Notes under the pieces: generated by a model
Told to the model about the DNA's origin: nothing
Database searches by the model: none
The model's input: only the letters and a program-made list of their open reading frames with translations
Shown here: piece after piece, positions 35,436-46,600 of the stretch
Layout: the number at the start of each line of letters is the position of its first letter
How positions within the stretch are numbered: the stretch's first letter is position 1
Made by a program: the position numbers and the translations under genes
Assembly (NCBI GenBank): GCA_963920635.1
Contig: OY987299.1
Span: forward strand, 133,607,373 to 133,671,372
Direction: 5' to 3'
Source: Pseudeuparius sepicola
Taxonomy: Eukaryota > Arthropoda > Insecta > Coleoptera > Anthribidae
DNA: 64,000 bases

Positions 35436-36566
35436 CACGGGCGTAGCCAAGGGGGGGGTTTCGGGGGTTCAAACCCCCCCCCCCCCGAAATAAGCAAAAT
35501 ATTACCTAATATTATACCGAAAAAATACGAGGAGTGAAGAGTTAAATTATTATTACGTTTGAATATATGTAGTAATAGTAGCGCCTAGCGCCATCTTTTG
35601 ACGAGAGGCAGACGCAGTTGCAGCCGAACTATTTTGTATTGTAGGGACACTTTGCGTTGTTTCTCGAGTATTCGCCACGCCCCTTGGTCGAAATGAGCGG
35701 AACTTTGTGGAAGTTCGTGGAAGTTTCTGGACGGCTACTGGGCTGCTATATAAGCGGCGCCGCGGCGCGTGACCGCGCTTACGGCAGTATTGTTCCATGC
35801 GAACTCGAAGCGAATAAAAGTGAAAAGTGGTGAACGAATAGGGAAGAAAATTAAGTGTACCGTGTAAGTGAGTAATTATTTTAGTGCACTGTTATTCGAT
35901 GACCTTGTTAAGGATAGATACGTGAATCATTATTACTGTCAAAAAATGGAGGGGAAAAAAGGAAGGGTGATAAACCTAAAGGTATGGACTACTGGAAAAA
36001 GTGGTGTAGTCAAGGTCAAGGGGTTTCTAATAAAGAAACTAATTTGGATTTAGCTATCAAAGCTTCAGCTACCTTGCATGCTGATAAGAAGACTGCCTAC
36101 CCCGAAATCTAGTTTGGAATGCCTAGATATGTGCGATAAAAACCTTTATCCTAATATTTACACATTACTACAAATCTTGGCTACCATTCCTGTATCCACT
36201 GCTACCCCAGAAAGGTCTTTCTCGAGCCTAAGGAGACTGAAAAACTATTTACGAAACACTACAAGTGAAAACAGACTTAATGGTTTGGCTCTAATGAACA
36301 TTCACTATGGAACAGAAATTCATGCAGATGAAGTAGTGGATATATTTAAAAGAAAAAGCCGAAGATTTCTTCTTTAATGGTTTTAGATTTAGCGCAGAGG
36401 AACGAAGTTAATTTATCCATTTCATTTAAAGTTAAGAACTTTATAAATATGTCGTAGTTTTTCGGATGAATATATAGATATTAAATTTCATGTAAGTATA
36501 TTTTTGTTGTTTTATTTACTTCTCAAACTAAACCCCCCCCAAAACTAAATCCTGGCTACGCCCGTG
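35436..36566 (+). mobile_element. hAT element, internally deleted, copy C
   Basis: The ends CACGGGCGTAGCCAAGG and CCTGGCTACGCCCGTG are followed on both sides by near-identical 8-bp flanks (GCATCACC and GATCACCC). A TATATAAGCGGCG box-like sequence near 35748 precedes two coding remnants. One is an N-terminal frame around 35868-36053, frameshifted relative to copies A and B. The other is an intact 99-codon C-terminal frame (36078-36377) with YPNIYTLLQI, STATPERSFSSLRRL and NGLALMNIHYG, the hAT dimerisation region. The central catalytic region is absent, so the copy is nonautonomous. Confidence 0.88.
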
Positions 36567-37350
36567 GATCACCCTTCATCGTTTACTGTTCTCCAGTGTT
36601 GCCAGTTGTGTTTTATTTTATTTGAAAGCATTCTGATGATAAAACTCGGTACTGCACTGATCCAAAAATTATGTTTTGTTGGCAGTTTTCGGGCGGGTTT
36701 CCATGCTATTAATACTGAATTTTTACACTCACTGATGCTCGGGGAGCTCGTTCTAGTGGTGGTGCAAAAGCATATAAAATGGTGGCAACCCCCCCCTCAG
36801 ATACGGCCCTGATTACATGTGTAGAACAATAATTCAAATATGAAGATTTGGTATTTCGAATTGTTGAGATAGATAATAAATATACATGTGGGAGTAGAAA
36901 AAAAGTCTGTTTAGTATCACCAAATGAATAACAAAATATACTTATTATCAATTGTTGAAATTGTAATTTATTTCAAGGCGATTCTCATTATCCATTATTA
37001 TATTGTGCAATAATTGCTTGTTGTATATCGTTGTCATGTGATTTTTAAAATAATATTATGTGGATTATTTGTAATACCCATACCTTTATTCAACTTTACC
37101 TATTTTGTCAAGCTATTGCAATAACTTTTTTAATTAAAAAACAAATAGAAAACCATTTATAATTCTAGTTAAAGTCGATACAATATTGCACAACAGGACA
37201 GTGTGTGCGATCGATATTGGCTAAAATAGAGATTGAGATTGCGCACCTGCTGTGAAGTCCCACGCAGTCTGCCAATTGGACGTCACTAAAACACATACTA
37301 CACATACATACACATAATATGACGCAGTTTTCTTCCAACTTGAAAAAGTC
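36567..37350. other. AT-rich sequence, nothing recognised
   Basis: No open frame with a known domain and no strong repeat structure was found. Confidence 0.4.
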
Positions 37351-38361
37351 TTAGCGTTGGGTGAAGATTTTTCAGTCAACGGTATTAGTATCCCTAGACC
37401 TCAGAGAAATGATCCTTGGTTATTTCTCTGAGCCCTAGACAAATAATTATTTATCTCAGTTAGGTTGATTCACAATTTAAATTGACACCTTCGTTCCGCA
37501 CTTTATTTTCTGCAAATTTGTAAAAAAAAACCTCTATACCTATTTATCCAGATCAGAGGGAAAATTTAGAAAAGCCGCCCCTTTTGTCACTACTTAGATT
37601 AAGATTATATACAGGGTGATTCAGTTTTATTCTGCGACACTTCAACTGGTGATAGAAAATAAAAAAATATCCGCACTTTCTTCTATAAACTATGTACTTT
37701 TAAGGCCTTATAAAAAAGTTACAGGGTGTTAAAGTTGTAAGAAATATGTGGAATTTATTGAATATTTACCAAACTAGTTGAGATATTTAAATCATATTTG
37801 GTACACGTTATAACGGCATGGGTTAGCATAAAACCTGTTAATATCAAACACCTTGAACAACCAGTGGCGTAGAAGTAGGTAATTAGTATAATTGTTTTTA
37901 GAAAAAAAATGAACCACCTTGTATAGCAATAAAATGTATTCAATTTCTTATGTAAATTTTAATTTTAAACAAAAACGTTCTCAGAATTTTTTCATGTGTC
38001 ATGGTTTCATAGCAAATTTGATTTTTTCGTATTATTTCGGGGTACTTCTGAAAAACTTCGCTGCATAAGTAACACTCAAAGCAGAAAAAATGTGTTTCTT
38101 ATTTTAAATAGAGTAACTTTTACCAATAAACTTACCCATTCAAGGTTTTACTTTTCATGATACAGAGCGTAACATTAATTGTATTATATATATAATATTG
38201 TATTGTATTTATACGGGTGATTGCTGCTGATAAGTCTGGTATTTTTACCAGTAGCAGAGCGTGGTAAATGCAGTGAATAGATCGCGCCCCGTATATCACT
38301 GTCTTCCAAGTGAGTTACTTTGGGGTTACTTGACTGGTCTTCACTCTTCAGTCAACGCTAA
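37351..38361. mobile_element. Element bounded by TTAGCGTTG inverted ends
   Basis: TTAGCGTTGGGTGAAGA on the left and TCTTCAGTCAACGCTAA on the right are inverted copies. The interior includes a lone TA-CAGGGTGATTCAG terminus at 37612 related to the element at 16047-16881. Flanking duplications are not evident, so the boundaries are tentative. Confidence 0.45.
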
Positions 38362-38682
38362 AACGTAAAAACAGAAATGGCTTGCTTAATTCCACTACCG
38401 CAATCTTTTTTCTGTAGAATGTTTGTTTATTTGCAATAGGCCAAAGCCGAGGTTACCAAAACTATAAAGTGTAAAATAAACAGTAGTAATATTATGTTGT
38501 ATAATTTTAGACAAGAAAAGAGAGGGGATACCGGGCTTGCCTACCCTGCCGTGCATAGATTTTGTTACTTACGTCGTTTCGAACGGCGGCCATTTTATGT
38601 GTGGCAGACAAAGCGAGTACGTTGCGAGTTAATTTCGTGAATTAAAAGTAATAGTGATTAATGGAAAAAATATACTCTTACG

Positions 38683-38754
38683 ATGGTGAATTGTTCAGCG
38701 TTTGATTGCAAAAGCAGAACTGAAAAGCAAAGAGCCCGGGATTTCGTTTCACAG
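38683..38754 (+). pseudogene. THAP first exon with a frameshift
   Basis: ATG opens MVNCSAFDCKSRTEK, a typical start of a THAP finger (C-x4-C), and ends at a good GTAAAT donor. The in-frame end reads RARDFVSQ, whereas the +1 frame reads PGISFHR, the expected THAP continuation. The exon therefore seems to carry a one-base indel. No second THAP exon was found downstream, where a transposon has inserted. A GC-richer region just upstream (38570-38640) could be its promoter. Confidence 0.5.
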
Positions 38755-38844
38755 GTAAATATTTAACAAGCTACCTTTGAAAGATGCCCTAAAACTTTAT
38801 TTTATCTCAATATAACTTCTTCAAATTCCTTCTACCTTTTAGTA

Positions 38845-39572
38845 CAAGGCCTACTATAAAGACAGGCCCTGGCGCACAAAAATCACGTGACCACCTTAGG
38901 CCGACGTTACATGTCATTTGTCACATAACTGAAAGCGGCAGCTTGGGTTTTGAGAAGTTTTAAATGTTTAAATTGTTTTTAAACGTGTTAGTTTATATTT
39001 TAGAAACAAGTTTGTGTCTAGTGCGCGTGTGTCCTGGCGGAGGGGAACCGCCCAGATGTTATTATGGCCTCTGGGTGCCGTCCAAGAGTATTGGTGCCGC
39101 TCGCACCGACGCGTGAGCGCTGTAAAGGGGAATTCTCCCCCGAACCACAGAATAGGGAGCCCGGAATTCCGGAATGGACTATTATGGACATGGACCGTAT
39201 TGGACAGTGGAGCCTGAGACACAGAGGGGTGAACTGCTTACGGGAGATCCGCGGGTTCAGACGGTCCGGGTGGCTGGAAGCCGTTCCCGTTGACCACGTT
39301 CGGGTTTGTGTATTTAGGTATTGTAGTGCAGTGCCGTTTAACTCTCAGCCCAAAACAGCTGAGGCAAGTTGAAAATTTTGAAAAAACAATTAGAGAAAGC
39401 TTGGATGCACAAAACCAATAATGTAATAGATGAAAGAAAACTCGCCAAATTGTTACGAAATTTGTTTTTTCTACTTATCTCCAAAAATGCCTTTCATTAT
39501 ATAGCACTAAGTTGGTCACGTGACTACGCGATTATGCGTTAGCGCCGTGGCCTGTCTTTATGGTTGGCCTCG
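38845..39572. mobile_element. Inverted-repeat transposon with 9-bp target duplication (Mutator-like?)
   Basis: The termini are CAAGGCCTACTATAAAGACA and, read inward from the right, CGAGGCCAACCATAAAGACA. An exact duplication CTTTTAGTA flanks it (38836-38844, 39573-39581). Nine bp fits Mutator-like elements. The interior (about 39030-39330) is GC-rich, unlike the arms, with open frames but no known domain; it may be captured host sequence. Confidence 0.7.
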
Positions 39573-40592
39573 CTTTTAGTATGATTTACGTCATTGTTTT
39601 TATTGAAAACTTAATTGATTATTATAGTTTCATAAAATATGGTCGGGTTTCATGGGCGTGCATTATTTATTTTATTTTGATTGATTCGAAATCGTCGCAA
39701 ATAAATATATTTCAGCACTTGACACTATAGCTTAATACATTTGGGAAATTATCTGCAAATAAAGGTACCAATATTTCAAATTACATGTTAAGTGAAAATT
39801 AACTACCTTTTCATTTTTAACATTTTTGTGATATTGGCTAAGGACGCGTTTCACGCTACGCCACTGTGGCAGTCGGTAACACGGCCGCGAGCGCTGTTAG
39901 GCGTCCTCTCTCTTTCCTTATCTAAGTGTATAATACATTTTTATGGAATACAACATCTCCCAAGAGAAATTCAATAGCATTATTCATTTGATCAATGGTT
40001 GCACATAAATATGAATTATCTATCACCTAACTACCCTTCCTTTTGATTATTTTTGCTTTATTTTCTTGAGATTTACTAATGGCGTTGTTTATGGTAGTGG
40101 TTTGGATGTATAGTGGAATTTTCCCCGGATTTGGGGTAAAGAAATTCATATTTTTCGGTGAATATTTTAGCATTAATTATTTAATAGTTGTACTGTACTA
40201 CGAAAAAACATGAATTCATATTGATTGTTATTGTGATGAGCGGGCAATATAAAACAGCAATAATTTATTATTTCGTGTTTTCGCACGCCACTGTTTGTGT
40301 TTACAGTAGTTGTAAATATAAATATTTTGGATATTCTTCAGGGGCCACACAAAACTTATGTCATTTCTATGTTTTTTCTTTGTCAGTCGTATGTAAGGAA
40401 TCTTATACAGTACTAATAATTACTGCTGTTACTTTTAGGTGATATTACTGTCATCTTTGTCATAGGTATAAAAAACAAGATAACCTAGAGTTCTCTTTGA
40501 GAATTTTTGAGGTAGAGGGACATACAACAGAATCGTCGAATTTGTGAGCGAGTTGGATACAGAAACAACCACGTCTTTTCAGACTAGACTAT
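39573..40592. other. AT-rich sequence, nothing recognised
   Basis: This lies 3' of PTPA on the minus strand. No domain-bearing frame or long repeat was found. Confidence 0.4.
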
Positions 40593-40598
40593 TTTATT
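40593..40598 (-). terminator. Ptpa: Polyadenylation signal AATAAA of PTPA
   Basis: AATAAA on the minus strand lies about 50 bases past the PTPA stop codon, a normal distance for a 3' end. Confidence 0.5.
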
Positions 40599-40648
40599 AA
40601 TTCAATAACATTACAATACCGCAAAATCGACCATTACAAACGCACACT

Positions 40649-43600
40649 TCAAGACGACCCGCCCTCATCCCTCAAAGACGGCGAGGCACCAGAAGGCCTC
40701 GACACCCCGGACACGCCCGAAGTCCGCGACGCGTCCGAAGTCCGCGTCGCGTCCGGAGTCCGCGTCGCGTCCGAAGTGCGCGTCGCGTCCGAAGTCCGCG
40801 TCGCGTCCGAAGTCCGCGTCGCGTCCGAAGTGCGCGTCGCGTCCGAAACCCCCGAAGGGCGGGTCGCCTGCGAGCAGCGCGGCACCGCCTCCGAGGAGAG
40901 CGCGGGGCCCCGCGGCGTCGCGAACGTACTGCCCCGGGGGCCGAAGGCCGATGGCGAGGCGCTGATCCGGCGCCCCCGGACGCTCGACCCCGCCTCGGCC
41001 GGCTTGAGGGTGAAGAGGGAGCCGAACACGATGTGCTGCACCAGCGGGAATTTGCTCAACACCTGCAAACAATGGCTTCGTCACCCAGGGATGGTTGTTT
41101 ACATCACTTAGGTACTATAGTTATTTACAATAATTTAGCAACCAAAAAAAAAATTGATTTAACCTGACTGTCTATAAGACGCACTTTTTGGTTATCTCAT
41201 ATGTACCGTTTTCAAAATATTAATATATTTATGTTTTTTCTTCAGGCTACAGTAATAAGCACGGTCGGGTTGTGATTTTGTCAAAATGGCTGCCACGCCA
41301 AGATGGCGGATTACCTATTTGTTCACAACCTACTTGACATGGGTATCAAATGAAAGGATTTGATTGATGTTTGGTTAGGTTAATAATAAAATTAATGAAG
41401 GTTAATTCGTAAAATTAAACCTGGACCGACACTATATTAAAGACCCGAGCATGACGTCATATTTCATTGTTGTTTACGGACTGAGGTGGCGCCACTCGAC
41501 GAAAAAAATTGCGACTTATTATAGGTTACAGGGGGGGTACTCTGTGGTTATTGGTATGCCAGTTACTGACATTTACAATGTCCCAAATTTTAAATATCCA
41601 GCTTTATTACGATTTGCCTCCTTTTTACGGTAACGAATTGTCTTTGCGTCCAGTATTTAGCAGTTTTATCCTATTAACACAGCTATTATATGTAGATTTG
41701 TTTGTGATAATATGAAATTTCCATGCACATGAAGAAAATGGTATGCACAGACCATTAGATGAATTGCAGAAGAATAATCACTATTTTGGAATTATGGGAT
41801 GATCTGATCAACCAGCTGAAGAAGCGAAAATTCTAGATATTATTTTGGAAGAATATTTTGTAAAGTATGCAAGAATGAAAATAGAAAATTTTGTTTATAC
41901 CTCCAAAGCGAACCAGTCCTCCATATAAAGAAGAAACTATGCGTTTTATGCTTACTTACACTACAACTAGCCATGGACTTCATTTCAAACCAAAAGGTGC
42001 CAAACACTCTTGCTTGCATTTTAGACTAGCTTTTCTTAAGAAAATGCCTTGTGAACTTGTCAAATTAGAGGGACATAACAAACAAATATTTTATTTTATT
42101 TTGGATATTAAATTCGTTGTAACAGACACATTTGCATGTTTTTATTTTATAAAAGATTCTGCAACAATGGTGTTTTAACATTAAACCACCGTGTAAATTT
42201 GTTTCGTCGTGTGTCACTTGAAACAGCGCTATGCAGAGGTCTTTAATATAGTGTTGCTCCAGATTAAACTGTTTTTAAATAACCTGTAGAGGTTAAGTTA
42301 GAGCCACAGAACACCACGGGTTAGGCCTCACAAATTCTGACGTTTCTGCCAGATATACTAAAAGCGCCCCTGGTATGCACACAACGATGCTGCCAACCTT
42401 GGATAACCAAATTAACAGATGTCATTTCTAGTGACTAGATAAAAGATACTATAGTATACCTGATATAATTTTATTATTTTTATAACACGTGCGTTAAAGT
42501 TAAGAAACATGAGCTGGAAAATAGATTGATGATAGCTAATATGGCATTTTTATTTGGAAAACTAGACCCCTTTTGCTTTACCCGCCTATGACCCTACTTC
42601 TTTTTTGACACTCAGAATAATTAGTCTGAGTTTTGACATCTACATACTGCGAGTTTTAAACATCGAATTGATAAGTACAATGGAAGTCGCACAGGTACCA
42701 CTTTCATTGTTGTTTGGGGCAGCCAACTCTAGAGAGAGATAGGTTTCAAATGGCAATAAGTAAGACAAGGTCGCCTAATGAACGTGTCAGCTGATTCAGG
42801 CAAAGGAGGTATATAGGGATGTTGCATATTAATGGACGAATTTAATGGGCATGTTCCGTAATTCTCTTTATCGTATGATCTGTATTCCGAAATTCGGGGC
42901 TTGTTTGTAAATGTAAATATTGCACAGAAAAAGTAGTGAATTGATTAAAAAAATTACCTACATGGAAATTTTATGTACCTGGAAGTAAATTGAGACAAAT
43001 AAAATACAAATTACAAAATAAAAGTTTATTTTAAAATAAAGGCGACAAAATATCTAGGATAAGGTATACATTTTCAACTTTAATTACTTATCTTAATTGA
43101 TTTATTAATTTTAAAATTTAATTTAATAGGAAAAGCATGTAAGACAGGTAGCTTTTACATATTTTTATATAATTTTTAATGTTTAGGCATCTATCAAAAA
43201 TAATTACAAATAATTACCTTTTAGAGGGACCAGAACCTCAAGATTAATTCCATCTTTGACTACGAAGAGCTAGGTTCATTAGCACAATATTTTGCCAGTT
43301 TTTCCCTTGATAGTTTCTATCATGACCGGGAAAATAAAAAACTGTAGTAATTACATACTTTTTAAGTTTGCGCTGCCCAAAATTATCTATGAAATTGCTC
43401 TCAATAAATTGTTGACTACAAATGCAAGTAAATACTTGTAGACAATACAAAATTTTTCCTTTTTATTGCTGCAATCCACTTGTCTCTAATATCACCTTAT
43501 CTCTTGGAAAACTGCAAAGTTATTAGCAAAGATTTTTAAGACTTACGAATGAAAAGAAACCCCACTATTCTTATTCTTTCCGCCCCGTTTGGTACATCCA

Positions 43601-46600
43601 AATACACAACAGGAGTTGACCCTCTTTTTTGTAATTTACAACTTAAACAGAAAGAATATAGCCACATAGCTAAATTAAATTTTCTCTCCGATCTAAAAAT
43701 ATAATATTAAACCAAACACCAACTAGGAAAACTCAACGCCGTTTTATACGAAACTGCTACCACGACACGAACTCAAATCAAATATAAATATAATACAATA
43801 TTTATTACTCCTATTCGTATTGGGACTTGGGACAGAAGGAAAATTAAAATGACGTTTGACAACGGAACTCGTTTGAAACACAGGACACAAAAATAGAAAG
43901 TTAGGACAAACACCTCTTTTGTGTTATGTGGTTTTTGCCGGAATCAGCTGATTTATTTACTATTTCACTTACTCAAGTTTGGCTGCCAGTTTCTCTGTCA
44001 ACACTCCTTCCATCTACTTGTCATTTCAATGGTTTTAAACAACCTGGTTTTAAATGTGAATGAGAGAAAGAGAAAGCAACGTCAAACAATGGTTGCTAGG
44101 ATAACCCCCGCCAAACCCTTGTTTAAACATAAATAAGGCCCAAACCCAAACAGAGTACCACTGATACCTGGAGAAAAAACATAGATATACATTCATATCT
44201 CGAAAACGATAAGGATAACTATAAAAAAATGTTTAACAAAAAAATTAAAACCGACTTCCCAAATTTGCCCGTATGCACATTTCAACTAGAATTTTAGAAA
44301 TATTTTTCTCTTTCTAAATTGAGTTATCTTTGGAGTCGGTGACAGAGTAAGTTATGATGTATGTAGGATATGATGTATTCATATCTAAATAGATTTAAAT
44401 TCCTTGCCTTGACTGTCACCGACTCCAAAGATAACTCAATTTAGAAAGAGAAAAACATTTCTAAAATTTTAGTTGAAATGTGCATACGGGCAAATTTATG
44501 AAGTCTGTGTTATTTTTTGTTATTTTTTTTTTAATTTTTAGTAGAGTGTGCATACGGGCAAATTTTTGAAGTCGGTTTTAATTTGTTTGTTAAATTTTTT
44601 TTATTTCTTATTTTTTAGTGAATTATTATTTTTTTAATCTACGACCAAGGTTGATTGATTAGGAGGTTGCCTCTTTAAATCTCAAGGCCAAAATCGCCGC
44701 CATGTTGCGCGTCATCTGGTATATAAATATAAAATCCAGCTGCTCCCGTTTGTTTACCGTGTAGTCCTGTGAATTATTTTCGTATATTTTTGCTTTATTG
44801 CCTTTGGGAGGTATAATTTTACCTTAGAATGAAGTGAAAATATACGGTGACAATATTTATATAGATCAATTATTAGTTTGGTTTTACTGGATTCGTCAGA
44901 ACCCTTCAATGATAAAAAGTTCAAAGGTAAGCCATTATACAGAAGTTTCATGCTTATTAGAAAGGTGAATGTACATAAATAGAAAAGCATCCTCAGTACC
45001 TACCATTTGTGAAAAAGGGATCAATTCACATAGAAACTACCTCTCCACTATTATAGATGCCGTCTGGTAGGATGCAAACAATGGTTCTAAACATAGACCA
45101 TTTTCTTCAAATATTATATCCTACATCTAACTGTAAAGTCGAGGAATGTAAAAATGTAAGTACCTAATTATAAATTTTACTATTGTAGAAGCCCAAAGGA
45201 ATGATTTGTTGTGAAGCTGTCTGCAAGGCAAAGGAACATGGTGAAGATACGATGTTTTTTAGATTTGGGTTTGAAGATGCTATAGGAAGTACAAATTTTC
45301 ACCGAAGAATAAATACATTTGTAGTAGACACTTTCATAAGCACAGGGTTTTGAAAATGAATTGAAAACAAGATTGTTCGGTACTTGCCCCAGAGAATCAA
45401 AAAGACAGGTACACATTTTGAACACTTTTGTTTGTGCATTTAATTAATAAGGAATATTATTTAAGCAATACTGTCTCTGTTATTACTCCACAACTTGGGC
45501 GCAGTACAAAAAGTTGCAGATAAATCGTACGCTACTTCCTCATCTGAAAGATCAAGACGGACTGCAGAGAGAAACGAAACGAAGCGTATTACAGAAATCT
45601 TTAATACTTTATAAGAATAAGAATGAAGTAGATTGATGTTCAGGTAGCTAGAGGAATATTTATTTATTTGTCCGTATTGTTATTTTTTTTAAGGTCTAGA
45701 AGAGAATGTTAGTACGCTACACAGCCAAATAGAAGAGCAAGTCGCATCTATTATAAAGGTTCTAATCGAAATACCTGAACACGACATAAAGGCCTTGCAG
45801 GAAAACAATAATCTCCCCAGTCGTACGGAAAACTCAACTTTTCGACCTTGTATCATAAACTACTGTTATGAGTTGGAACATCTTACTTTAATAGCATTTC
45901 TGTCCCCTTTGTTATTATTATATAAGTAAATTAATTAGAATAAGCTGGACTTTTTAAAGTAAAATAATAAAATGTATGAAATTTATGGTAATCAAAACAT
46001 CCCTCTCAAAATAGATACTATAGTCGCAACATGTTTGTTGTTTTATAAATTGTCTTTATCTTCCCTATCTAATATTTACCTTTTCATAAAATAAGTACCT
46101 AAATATTTCTATAACGACTATCATGAGTAATAATCGCTGCTACTAGGACCACTAATTTCACATCCCTTTTTCTTAAATCCATTATTGAAGTAAATATTAA
46201 TATAATATAATCCGATATATTGACACTATTGGACATTCATCACTGTTTTTCTTCAAAATAATATCGAAATTGAATTCCTCCACTACAAAAACGTACAAAT
46301 TCACCCAATTGCACCTCCACTCAACCACCCCTTCTACATTATAATACCCTCTGCATTTATTTTTTGTCAGATTTTCTACAAAAATATAGCTTTTTAAAAC
46401 ATATTTTGTACCTATACATACGTGATTTGTATTATTATGTTTAAAAATCGGCAGCAGTATCAAAATAGTACGATCCTATAACTTCGACATTGTAGATATT
46501 TTAAAAAGGTTTTGCAAATTATATTTTGATAAATCTTTGACATTTACTTTTTTACAATATTATTACAATACTGACAATTCAAAAATTTCATTCATGTACC

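Noticed and set aside
40665..41111. Alternative long frames (139 and 111 codons) overlapping the PTPA last exon
   Set aside because: They arise from GC-rich repeat composition. Only the frame continuing from MYKVE into [16 protein letters not shown] matches PTPA.
41891..42178. A 95-codon plus-strand frame in the PTPA intron
   Set aside because: No recognised domain and no support from a second copy or splice sites.
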